64,000 nucleotides of DNA from Desulfobacterales bacterium. Lineage in GTDB: Bacteria > Desulfobacterota > Desulfobacteria > Desulfobacterales > Desulfosarcinaceae. Under the pieces are notes generated by a model that worked only from the letters and a program-made list of their open reading frames with translations, had not been told where the DNA came from and did not search any database. The stretch is taken from assembly GCA_016218685.1 (NCBI GenBank), contig JACRDD010000004.1, forward strand, positions 310,001-374,000. The letters are read 5' to 3'. The position numbers and the translations under genes were made by a program. Positions 46,286-53,985 of the stretch are shown piece after piece (the stretch's first letter is position 1; each line of letters starts with the position of its first letter).

Positions 46286-48160
46286 ATGAACTGTGATGGG
46301 GGGTATGCCAGAAGGTTGCTCGAGATCGATCTTTCAGAACCCAAAATAGCAAAATCGCCACTGGACGAAGGATTGTTGAGGCAGTTTATGGGCGGCGGCG
46401 GTTTGGCCGCCAAATTGTTCCTGGACCGATTTTCGAACGATACGGAGCCATTGTCCCCGGAAAATCCGCTGATCGTCATGACCGGCCCGCTGACCGGCAC
46501 CACGCTGCCGGGTACTTCGCGCTTCGCGGTTTGTGCCCGTTCGCCCCTCACCGGGTTCTGGGGCGTCGGCACCTGCGGCGGCAATTTCGGACCGGAGCTC
46601 AAGTATGCCGGCTATGACGGTATCCTGATCCGTGGAAAAGCCGAGAAGCCGGTGTATTTGTCGATCGCGGACGAATCGGTCGAGCTTGTGGATGCCGCCG
46701 ATATCTGGGGTCAGGACCTGTACGCGGTCACGGCCACGCTCAAGGAGCGCCACGGTCAAAAGAAGAAACCCAAGGTTCTGGCCATCGGCCCGGGGGGCGA
46801 AAACCAGGTCCTTTTTGCCGCCATCGGCAACGACGGCGCCCATTTCATCGGACGAACCGGCATGGGCGCCGTCATGGGCGCGAAAAACTTGAAGGCCATT
46901 GTGGTGACGGGCACCGGCAAAGTACTACCGGCCTTGGCCGAGGAGTACAAAGAAGTGCGCTCGCGCGTCATCGACAAGTGCAAAGAGTCCATGGTGGCCC
47001 AATCCCTGCACAGCATGGGCACGGCTTCGTCCCTGGATCTGGGCATGATGACCGGCGATGTGCCCATCCGCAACTGGCGCCAGGGAGAGTTCGAAGGCTC
47101 CGGCAAGACCGGCGGCCCGGCCATGACCGCCGACTACCTGACCAAGGAGCATGCTTGCTTTTCCTGCCCCATCGCCTGCAAGCGCGTGGTCAAGGTCGAC
47201 GCCGGACCCTACCGAACCCAAGAGGGGCCGGGTCCGGAATACGAGACCTGCTGCGCTTTCGGTTCCTTCATCGAAAACGACAACCTCGAAGCGATCATCA
47301 AGGCCAACGAGTTGTGCAACCGCTATGGCCTCGATACCATTTCATGCGGCGCGACCATCGCCTTTGCCATGCAGTGCTTCGAAAAAGGGCTCTTGACCAC
47401 CGCGGACACCGATGGGCTGGAACTGACCTGGGGCAATGTCGATGTGGCCCTGGTGCTCATCGAGAAGATCGCCCGGCGCGAGGGCATCGGCGAACTGCTG
47501 GCCCAAGGCTCGGTCAAGGCCGCCCGCAAGATCGGCCAAGGTGCCGAGCAGTACGCCGTGGCGGTCAAGGGGCTGGAGTTGCCGGCCCACGATCCCCGGG
47601 GGTTTCACGGCATGGGCCTGGAATACGCCGTCGGCTACCGTGGGGCCTGCCACCTCCAGCACATGACGCTCTATATCGAACAGGGCATGACCACTTTCGA
47701 AAGCGCCGGCTTCGAAAGCGACTACAGCGGCCAAAGCAGCGACGGCAAGGCCAGGATGGTCTTCTTATCTCAAAATATGGGCGCTCCGGCCGGCTCGGCC
47801 TGCCTCTGCGTGTTTGTCTTGGCATGCATGGATGCCCAGGATGCCGCCGACATGATCCGCACGGTGACCGGCTGGAATTTCGGCATCGCCGACCTGCTCA
47901 ATATGGGCGCCCGGATATGGCTGCTGATGCGCGGTCTGACCAATTTGATGGGCGCGCGTGCCAAAGACGACATCCTGCCGCCCAATGTCATGCTCCCGCT
48001 GGACAACGGCATGGCGGCGGGGTCTGTGCCTGATTTAGAGAAAATGCGCAAAGAGTACTACGAATTGCGCGGCATCGATGCCGACGGCATCCCCAGGAGG
48101 GAGGTCCTGGAAAAGGCCGGTTTGGCCGAACTGGCCGTTCGTCTGGATGCCGCGGGGTGA
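46286..48160 (+). CDS. Aldehyde:ferredoxin oxidoreductase (tungsten pterin type), copy 1
   Basis: The 624-residue protein covers the full family length. The N-terminal domain has GGGGLAAKLF, GPLTGTTLPGTSRF and CGGNFGPELKYAGYDGI, typical of the tungstopterin binding fold. The 4Fe-4S ligands are CFSCPIAC (about residue 288) with a later Cys in GSACLCVF. The domain 2/3 marker ELPAHDPRGFHGMGLEYAVG is present. It oxidises aldehydes to acids with ferredoxin, or works in reverse. It is 66 bp after the SCP2 gene. Confidence 0.92.
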   Translation: MNCDGGYARRLLEIDLSEPKIAKSPLDEGLLRQFMGGGGLAAKLFLDRFSNDTEPLSPENPLIVMTGPLTGTTLPGTSRFAVCARSPLTGFWGVGTCGGNFGPELKYAGYDGILIRGKAEKPVYLSIADESVELVDAADIWGQDLYAVTATLKERHGQKKKPKVLAIGPGGENQVLFAAIGNDGAHFIGRTGMGAVMGAKNLKAIVVTGTGKVLPALAEEYKEVRSRVIDKCKESMVAQSLHSMGTASSLDLGMMTGDVPIRNWRQGEFEGSGKTGGPAMTADYLTKEHACFSCPIACKRVVKVDAGPYRTQEGPGPEYETCCAFGSFIENDNLEAIIKANELCNRYGLDTISCGATIAFAMQCFEKGLLTTADTDGLELTWGNVDVALVLIEKIARREGIGELLAQGSVKAARKIGQGAEQYAVAVKGLELPAHDPRGFHGMGLEYAVGYRGACHLQHMTLYIEQGMTTFESAGFESDYSGQSSDGKARMVFLSQNMGAPAGSACLCVFVLACMDAQDAADMIRTVTGWNFGIADLLNMGARIWLLMRGLTNLMGARAKDDILPPNVMLPLDNGMAAGSVPDLEKMRKEYYELRGIDADGIPRREVLEKAGLAELAVRLDAAG

Positions 48161-48288
48161 TCCATTTTTATTTTATGTAAACTTAGAGAACATCGTTGCC
48201 TTGTGCAAGTTTTGTGGAGTATTATCAAGCGCTGAACTTGGTACTGTAATGCAATCGATCCGAATCGTGACCACAGGACACAATCCCC

Positions 48289-50163
48289 ATGAAAACCATT
48301 GCCGGCAGCAACAACCGTATCCTCGAAATCAATCTGAGCACCCAGCAATTCCATGAATCCGCCATCGACCCCCGAGACCGGGAGTTGTATCTGGGCGGCA
48401 AGGGATTGGGGCTCAAGCTCCTTTATGACCGCATGACCCCGGGCGTCGATCCCCTGGGCGAGCACAACATGCTGGCCCTGTGCACCGGGGTGCTCATGGC
48501 CACCGGGGCCCCGTGCTCCGGGCGCTTCGAGGCCGTGACCAAGTCGCCGCTTACCGGCATCATGGCCACGGCCTCGTGCGGCGGGCCGTTCGGCATGGCC
48601 CTGAAGACCTCGGGCTGGGACGGCCTGATTCTCACCGGTAAGGCCGCGGCCCCCACCTATCTGGTGATCGACAGCCAGGGAGTGCAGTTCAAGGCGGCCG
48701 ACGGCATCTGGGGTCAGGACACCGAAGCGGCCCAGGAAAAACTGCTTGAAGAGGGCAAGGGCGCCATCGTCATCGGCCAGGCCGGCGAGAATCTGGTGCG
48801 CTTCGCCAACATCCGCTCCGGCCATCGCTTCCTGGGCCGCGGCGGCATGGGCGCGGTCCTGGGGGCCAAGAGCCTCAAGGGCATCGTGGCCAAGGGCGGT
48901 GAGGTGCGCATCGCGCCGATCCATAAAGAGCGCTTCTCCAAAATCAACAAACGCCTGGGCCGCAGCATCAACCGCAATCCGGTCACCTCCGGTTCGTTCC
49001 GCTACTACGGCACCAACGCCAACGTGCATCTGTCCAACGCCGCCGGCATTCTGCCGGTGCGCAACTTCACCGGCGGCTCCCATGGCGAGGCCCATAAGGT
49101 GTCGGGCGAAACCATGGCCGAGCAGTTCAAAACCACCTGGGATACCTGCAAGCCGTGCCTCATCAAATGCGGGCACCGGGGCACCATCAACGGCCAGAGC
49201 CGCCCGATTCCCGAATATGAAACCGTCGGGCTGCTGGGGACCAACCTGGAGATCTTCGACCCCGTGGTGATTTCGGAGTGGAACGAGCTGTGCGGCCAAT
49301 ACGGCATGGACACCATCACCCTGGGCGGCACCCTGGCCTGGGCCATGGAGGCCACCGAAAAAGGGCTCATCCAGACCGACCTGAAGTTCGGATCGCCCCA
49401 GGGAGTCTCCGAAATGATCGCGCGCATCGCCCTGGGCCAGGGCATCGGCCAGGACTTGGCCATGGGTTCGCGCTGGGCCTCGAAGAAGTACGGCGGCGAA
49501 GATTTCGCCATGCACGTCAAAGGCCTGGAACTGCCGGCCTACGACCCGCGCGGCGCTGTGGGCCAAGGCCTGGCCTACGCCACCGCCAACCGCGGCGGCT
49601 GCCATCTCTCGGCTTATGTGCTGGCCCTGGAGGCCTTCTTCGGCATGGCCGATCCGTATGCCCTGCGCTGGAAGCCGTATATGGTCAAGTTCTTCGAGGA
49701 TGTCTACGCGGCCGTCAATTCGCTTCACATCTGCCACTTCACGGCCTTTGCCGTGGAACTGGAGCCGCTGCTGATCAAGCTGTCGCCCACTTTTGTCGTC
49801 AAGATTTTGAACCAGAACCTGTCGCCCCTGGCCTTGAACCTGATGGATCTGAGCTTCTGGCCCGAGCTGTGGCACGCCATTTTGGGCAAGCGCTATATCC
49901 CTTACCTGAGCATGCTCAAATTCCGCAAAGCCGGTGAACGGGTGCATGTGCTGGAGCGCTACATGAACACCCGGGAAGGCATCTCGAAAAAAGACGATAC
50001 GCTGCCGCGGCGCCTGCTCACCGAGGGCCGGCGCTGCGACAGCGAACAGCACACCGTGCCCCTGGAACCCATGCTGGAGAAGTACTACAAGATTCGGGGA
50101 TATGACGCCGACGGCATTCCCACCCCACGTACATTGCAAAAATTGGGCATTGCGGTGAAATAA
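48289..50163 (+). CDS. Aldehyde:ferredoxin oxidoreductase (tungsten pterin type), copy 2
   Basis: By coincidence this protein is also 624 residues. Sequence identity with copy 1 is moderate, so this is an old paralogue rather than a recent duplicate. Family markers are GGKGLGLKLLYDR, GAPCSGRFEAVTKSPLTG, CGGPFGMALKTSGWDG, the Fe-S motif CKPCLIKC (about 286) and ELPAYDPRGAVGQGLAYA. The last Fe-S ligand is probably the Cys in SLHICHF. The two copies may differ in chain length or aldehyde shape. It ends 1 bp before a degenerate alcohol-dehydrogenase-like gene, suggesting translational coupling. Confidence 0.92.
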   Translation: MKTIAGSNNRILEINLSTQQFHESAIDPRDRELYLGGKGLGLKLLYDRMTPGVDPLGEHNMLALCTGVLMATGAPCSGRFEAVTKSPLTGIMATASCGGPFGMALKTSGWDGLILTGKAAAPTYLVIDSQGVQFKAADGIWGQDTEAAQEKLLEEGKGAIVIGQAGENLVRFANIRSGHRFLGRGGMGAVLGAKSLKGIVAKGGEVRIAPIHKERFSKINKRLGRSINRNPVTSGSFRYYGTNANVHLSNAAGILPVRNFTGGSHGEAHKVSGETMAEQFKTTWDTCKPCLIKCGHRGTINGQSRPIPEYETVGLLGTNLEIFDPVVISEWNELCGQYGMDTITLGGTLAWAMEATEKGLIQTDLKFGSPQGVSEMIARIALGQGIGQDLAMGSRWASKKYGGEDFAMHVKGLELPAYDPRGAVGQGLAYATANRGGCHLSAYVLALEAFFGMADPYALRWKPYMVKFFEDVYAAVNSLHICHFTAFAVELEPLLIKLSPTFVVKILNQNLSPLALNLMDLSFWPELWHAILGKRYIPYLSMLKFRKAGERVHVLERYMNTREGISKKDDTLPRRLLTEGRRCDSEQHTVPLEPMLEKYYKIRGYDADGIPTPRTLQKLGIAVK

Positions 50164-50164
50164 G

Positions 50165-51337
50165 ATGAATCCTACAAGCACGCAGACCACCGAAAACTTC
50201 GAATTCCTCTTCTATCCCAAGGTCGTCTCCGGCCAATGCGCCCTGGAGAACCTGCCCACCGAACTGGCCGGCAACGACGCCCAGAAACCGCTGGTCATCA
50301 CCAGCCAGGCCGTTGCGCGCAATGGGTTGACCAAGATCCTGGTCAAGGCCTTCTACGATTCGGCCGTGGTCATCGGTGCCATCTACGACCCGGTGCTGGA
50401 TTATGCTGGCATCTCCCAGGCCCAGCAGGCGGCCCGGCTCTTCAGCGAGCGCGGCTGCGACGCCATCATCGCCCTGGGGGGCGGCCCGGTGGTGGCCCTG
50501 GCCAAGGCGGTCAACGTGCTGGTCTCGGAACGGCAAGCGACCTTGCAACCTTATTATAATGGGACCCCCATCGCAGGACCGCTCAAGCCGCTGATCGTGG
50601 TTCCCTCGGGCGCCAGCGACGGCCAGGAGGCGATGCCTGCCATGACCGTGGACAATCGCGCCATCGCCTCGGAGAGTCTCTACCCCGGGGTGTTCGTGCT
50701 CGATGGCCGCGTGACCATCGGGGATAGCCCATCATGCGTGGCCGAGTCGGGGGCCATCGCCCTGGCCCAGGCCTTCACGGCCCTGACCATGGAAGCCCCC
50801 AACCCCATGATCGATGCCCTGGCCCATCCGTCCCTGGACTTGCTGGCGCGATACCTGCTCCCCGCCGTGCGCCGGCCCAAAGACAAGGCCGCGGGGTTGG
50901 CCGTTGCCAACGCCGCCGTGCTGGCCAGCGCGGCCTGCGCCAACAGCGGAACGGGGTCGGTCTTCGTGCTGGGCGAGGCGCTGGCCGCGGCCACCGGAGT
51001 ATCCCTGGGAAAATGCCTGGGTATCCTGCTGCCGTTCGCCATCGGCGCCCTCCGGCAATCGAGCCGGCCGGTGCGCGACGCGCTATGCCTGGCCGTGGCC
51101 GGGCTGGAGGGGTTCGCCGCCATTCCCGCCCAGGAACGGCCGAACAAAGGCCTGGAGATGGCCGCGGCCCTGGCCCGGGAGCTCAAGGTGGCCTTGCCGG
51201 CTTCCCTGCAAGCCTTGCGGGTTCAACATCACCTGCTCGACCCGGTGGCCCAGGCCGCCGCGCAGAAAAGCGCCGGCCGCTTCACGGCGGCCGAATGCCG
51301 CGCGATTCTGGGCCGGGCCTGGGAAGCCAACGCTTAG
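50165..51337 (+). CDS. Degenerate iron-type alcohol dehydrogenase-like protein without metal ligands
   Basis: The 390-residue protein follows the fold of group III alcohol dehydrogenases throughout. GGGPVVALAKAVNVL replaces GGGSVIDTAKG, and SGASDGQEA replaces TAGTGSE. At the metal sites Asp and His of DAFTH are replaced in ESGAIALAQAF, and the two later His sites read ANSGTGSVFVLG and SLGKCLGILLPFA. All four usual ligands appear lost. It is unlikely to be an active iron or zinc alcohol dehydrogenase, but the frame is intact and embedded in the operon 1 nt after copy 2 of the aldehyde oxidoreductase. A structural, regulatory or substrate-binding role is possible. Confidence 0.8.
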   Translation: MNPTSTQTTENFEFLFYPKVVSGQCALENLPTELAGNDAQKPLVITSQAVARNGLTKILVKAFYDSAVVIGAIYDPVLDYAGISQAQQAARLFSERGCDAIIALGGGPVVALAKAVNVLVSERQATLQPYYNGTPIAGPLKPLIVVPSGASDGQEAMPAMTVDNRAIASESLYPGVFVLDGRVTIGDSPSCVAESGAIALAQAFTALTMEAPNPMIDALAHPSLDLLARYLLPAVRRPKDKAAGLAVANAAVLASAACANSGTGSVFVLGEALAAATGVSLGKCLGILLPFAIGALRQSSRPVRDALCLAVAGLEGFAAIPAQERPNKGLEMAAALARELKVALPASLQALRVQHHLLDPVAQAAAQKSAGRFTAAECRAILGRAWEANA

Positions 51338-51358
51338 AGCGCCATAAGGAACAAAGCC

Positions 51359-51973
51359 ATGAATACCAGTCGATATCCTGAAATCAAGCCGGGCCAAAAA
51401 TGGATCAAGCGCTTCTATCTGGCCATTATGCTCTGGACCGTGGGCAAAGCCATCCCCGTGGCGGCCAAGGTGGACAAGGAAGTCAAAAAAGAGATCGACA
51501 AGCTGCCCAACAATTTTACCTTGCGCCTGATGGTCCTGCCCGAAAGGGCTTTCCCGCCCTTCTTCTACGCCAAAATGCTGCCGGCCTTTGTCGCCGACAA
51601 AGGGCTGCTGCCCTACGGCTTGCAGATGATCCTCCATAAGGACAAGGAAGGCAAACTGCACTACCAGGGCGCCGACCCGCGCGGCAAGAAGTTCGATCTG
51701 AGCATGGCCTTCAAGAGCCTGGAGGCGGCCATGATGGTCTTTACGTTCCGCGAATCTTCGCCCACGGGCTATGCCCACGACCGCTTCGTGGTCGAAGGCT
51801 ACCTGCCCAATGCCACCATTTTCATGCGCGTGCTGGACATCGTGCAGGTCTACCTGCTGCCCAAACTCATCGCGCGCCTGGCGGTCAAACGCTACCCCAG
51901 TTGGTCGGAGATGTCGCCGTTGAAGAAGCACATCAACCGGATCATTATTTACGTGCGGGCCTTCACTTTTTAA
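51359..51973 (+). CDS. Possible SCP2-like lipid-binding protein
   Basis: This 204-residue protein has no certain family match. The middle (KKFDLSMAFKSLEAAMMVFT) and the stretch DRFVVEGYLPNATIFMRVLD resemble the strand-helix order of SCP2 domains, and the C-terminal helix is hydrophobic and basic. The N-terminal region holds a hydrophobic helix (about residues 19-36) that could touch the membrane. AAGGAAC precedes the ATG. Its place between two alcohol-dehydrogenase-type genes matches the alternation seen upstream. An SCP2 relationship is a suggestion, not an identification. Confidence 0.6.
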   Translation: MNTSRYPEIKPGQKWIKRFYLAIMLWTVGKAIPVAAKVDKEVKKEIDKLPNNFTLRLMVLPERAFPPFFYAKMLPAFVADKGLLPYGLQMILHKDKEGKLHYQGADPRGKKFDLSMAFKSLEAAMMVFTFRESSPTGYAHDRFVVEGYLPNATIFMRVLDIVQVYLLPKLIARLAVKRYPSWSEMSPLKKHINRIIIYVRAFTF

Positions 51974-51993
51974 GCGGCCCGGAAGGAAATCTT

Positions 51994-53223
51994 ATGCTGC
52001 TGCCCAGCTTCTACGATTTTTGCTGCCGGGTGCGGACCCTCTCGGGGATCAACGCCCTCGAACAGATCCCAATGCAACTCGGCCGCATGCACGCCAGCCA
52101 CCCCATGATCGTCAGCGACAAGGGCGTGGGCGCCGCGGGCCTGATCGACAAAGTGATCCAGGCCCTGGGCGACGGGCTGAAGATCGGCGCCGTCTACGAC
52201 CAGGTGCCGGTGGATTCCGACTACAAGGTGGTGGACGATGCCGCTAAAGTCTACCGCCGCAACGGGTGCGATGCCATCATCGCCATCGGCGGCGGCTCGG
52301 TGATCGATACGGCCAAGGGGGTCAACATCGTGGCCTCCCTGGGCGGCGATACCTTGTTGGCCTACGAAGGCTTCGGCGCCGTCAAGCACCCCCTGCGCCC
52401 CCTGGTGGTCGTGCCCACCACGGCCGGCACCGGCTCTGAGATGACCCTGGTGGCCGTCATCGCCGATCCTGACCGCAAGATTAAAATGCTGTTCCCATCG
52501 TACTTCCTGCTGCCCGACTTGGCGGTCATCGATCCGCGCATGACGTTGACCCTGCCGGACTTTCTCACGGCCTCCACGGCCATGGACGCCATGACCCACG
52601 CCTGCGAAGCGTACTTCTGCCTGGAGAAGAACCCGCTCAGTGATTCATTTGCCCTGCGGGCCATCCAGCTCATCAGTCAGAACCTGCTCAACGTGGTGAA
52701 GACCCCCGGCGACCTCCACGGCCGCCTGGCCCTGGCCAACGCCTCGGCCATGGCCGGCATCGCCTTTTCCAACTCCATGGTGGGCATGGTGCACAACCTG
52801 GGGCATACCGTGGGCGCCCTGTGCCACGTGCCCCACGGCGTGGCCATGAGCATCTTTTTGCCCTACGGCCTGGAGTACAACCTGGGCAAGTCGGCCGACG
52901 TCATCGGCGAACTGCTCTTCCCCCTGGCCGGACCGGAAGCATTCCACGCCACCCCCAAAAAGGAGCGGCCGGCCAAAGTCATCGCCCACCTGCGCCAGAT
53001 GAACGAAGCGCTGCATGCCGCCACCCAAGGCAAGCACCCCCGCTGCCTCAAGGAGATCACCGGCCGCGACGGCGCCCAACTCGTGCCGCGCACCCTGCTG
53101 CCCGTCATCGCCGAAGCCATTATGCTCGACGGCGCCCGGCTCACCAACCCCGAAGAGTTCCTGCCGGCCGACGCGTTGCCGGTGCTGGAACGCGCCTGGG
53201 AGGGGATGCCGCTGGGTCACTAG
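51994..53223 (+). CDS. Iron-containing alcohol dehydrogenase
   Basis: This 409-residue enzyme has intact motifs: GGGSVIDTAKGVNIV, TTAGTGSEMTLVAVI, metal ligands in MDAMTHACEAY (about 196-200), and HNLGHTVGA and HVPHG for the later His sites. Start 51994 is preferred over the frame's earlier start because GGAAGGAAA lies before it. Its last 456 bp (52768-53223) recur without gaps at 59577-60032. Its stop codon overlaps, on the opposite strand, the stop of a VapC-like gene. It ends the SCP2/alcohol/aldehyde cluster. Confidence 0.9.
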   Translation: MLLPSFYDFCCRVRTLSGINALEQIPMQLGRMHASHPMIVSDKGVGAAGLIDKVIQALGDGLKIGAVYDQVPVDSDYKVVDDAAKVYRRNGCDAIIAIGGGSVIDTAKGVNIVASLGGDTLLAYEGFGAVKHPLRPLVVVPTTAGTGSEMTLVAVIADPDRKIKMLFPSYFLLPDLAVIDPRMTLTLPDFLTASTAMDAMTHACEAYFCLEKNPLSDSFALRAIQLISQNLLNVVKTPGDLHGRLALANASAMAGIAFSNSMVGMVHNLGHTVGALCHVPHGVAMSIFLPYGLEYNLGKSADVIGELLFPLAGPEAFHATPKKERPAKVIAHLRQMNEALHAATQGKHPRCLKEITGRDGAQLVPRTLLPVIAEAIMLDGARLTNPEEFLPADALPVLERAWEGMPLGH

Positions 53224-53600
53224 GAAAGCACCCGCACCCCATATTCGGCAAAACACCTATCCGTGGTTACCACCGGCATATCGAGCAGCAATGCCGTTGC
53301 TATGATGAAACGATCACAAGGATCCTTATGGATCTTGGGGAGTTCAGCGGCTTTCAAACATATTTCGAGATTAAGGTCTATCTGCTCGATATGGTGAAAA
53401 TCCAAGATTATGTGGAACCACTCTTGGACCGATACGGGCAGTTGCAATTTTCCGCTGCTGATTTTTGCTCCAATTTCAAACCCTGAGATAGCGGATACAT
53501 AAACGAAATTGGCGCTCTCGATGAGATCCAGCGCGGTCGTGGAGAGCCTGTTCGCCGATCGATCCGCCAGCCACAGCAAGGCGCAGGTATCAAGGATCAT
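53220..53600 (-). CDS. VapC-like PIN-domain toxin
   Basis: This 126-residue PIN-domain protein has the acidic residues expected for the nuclease site: MILDTCALLW (Asp near residue 4), SAISGFEIG (Glu about 43) and DPCDRFIIATAL (Asp about 93), then TTD (about 112). The start at 53600 overlaps the antitoxin stop by 4 bp (ATGA); a start 15 nt upstream is less likely. VapC toxins cut specific RNAs until bound by the antitoxin. The stop codon overlaps that of the convergent alcohol dehydrogenase gene. Confidence 0.85.
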   Translation of the reverse strand: MILDTCALLWLADRSANRLSTTALDLIESANFVYVSAISGFEIGAKISSGKLQLPVSVQEWFHIILDFHHIEQIDLNLEICLKAAELPKIHKDPCDRFIIATALLLDMPVVTTDRCFAEYGVRVLS

Positions 53601-53836
53601 TCGATGGGCCCCCATTCATCTTCGGTCATCGGCTCGGTGGGGTCATATTTGATTTTGATCTTGCTCATCACAGGATGCTTTCCCAGGCGGCTGCCACTGC
53701 GCTTTTTCAACGGCCCGAGCTCGGCAACCGGCTTGCCGCTGCGGCAGATCAAAACGCTTTCCCCGGTTTCCTCAATGTGGGCCAGAACGGCCGAAAGCTT
53801 TGTCTTGGCCTCATGGATATTGATCATTTGTTTCAT
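53597..53836 (-). CDS. Phd/YefM-family antitoxin
   Basis: This 79-residue protein has the Phd/YefM N-terminal DNA-binding pattern (INIHEAKTKLSAVLAHIEE, then GESVLICRSGKPVAEL) and a charged, probably disordered C-terminal tail for toxin binding. The ATG at 53836 is chosen because GAGG lies 5 nt before it; a GTG two codons upstream is in frame. It is translationally coupled to the toxin by a 4-bp overlap. Confidence 0.85.
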   Translation of the reverse strand: MKQMINIHEAKTKLSAVLAHIEETGESVLICRSGKPVAELGPLKKRSGSRLGKHPVMSKIKIKYDPTEPMTEDEWGPIE

Positions 53837-53850
53837 GGGCACCTCATCGT

Positions 53851-53893
53851 TAACTGGTTAGCTAAACTTAGTCCAGTCATTGGATAAGGTCAA
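53851..53893 (-). promoter_or_regulatory. Predicted promoter and autoregulatory site of the toxin-antitoxin pair
   Basis: On the minus strand TTGACC (53893-53888) and TAAGTT (53870-53865) are 17 bp apart. TAACTGGTTA (53851-53860) is an inverted repeat and TTAGCTAA (53858-53865) a palindrome next to the -10, suitable for antitoxin binding. Prediction only. Confidence 0.45.
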
Positions 53894-53924
53894 CTTTTTA
53901 AAACCATAGCCATTCTGCGCTATG

Positions 53925-53985
53925 CTGCCCGGCCGGACGCTTTGCCGGTGCTGGCGCCTGCGTGGATGGTAGTCGCTGGCATAGC
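53925..53985 (+). pseudogene. Short remnant resembling the 3' end of the alcohol dehydrogenase gene
   Basis: The stretch aligns with 53161-53223 (end of the alcohol dehydrogenase gene) with a shared TTGCCGGTGCTGG core and small indels, finishing at a TAG-like position. It is short and diverged, so chance similarity cannot be excluded. If real, the toxin-antitoxin pair also lies between two copies of that gene end. Confidence 0.4.

Noticed and set aside
48058-50190. 710-codon minus-strand frame opposite the second aldehyde oxidoreductase
   Set aside because: It covers a clear conserved gene on the other strand; its own translation has no recognisable domain.
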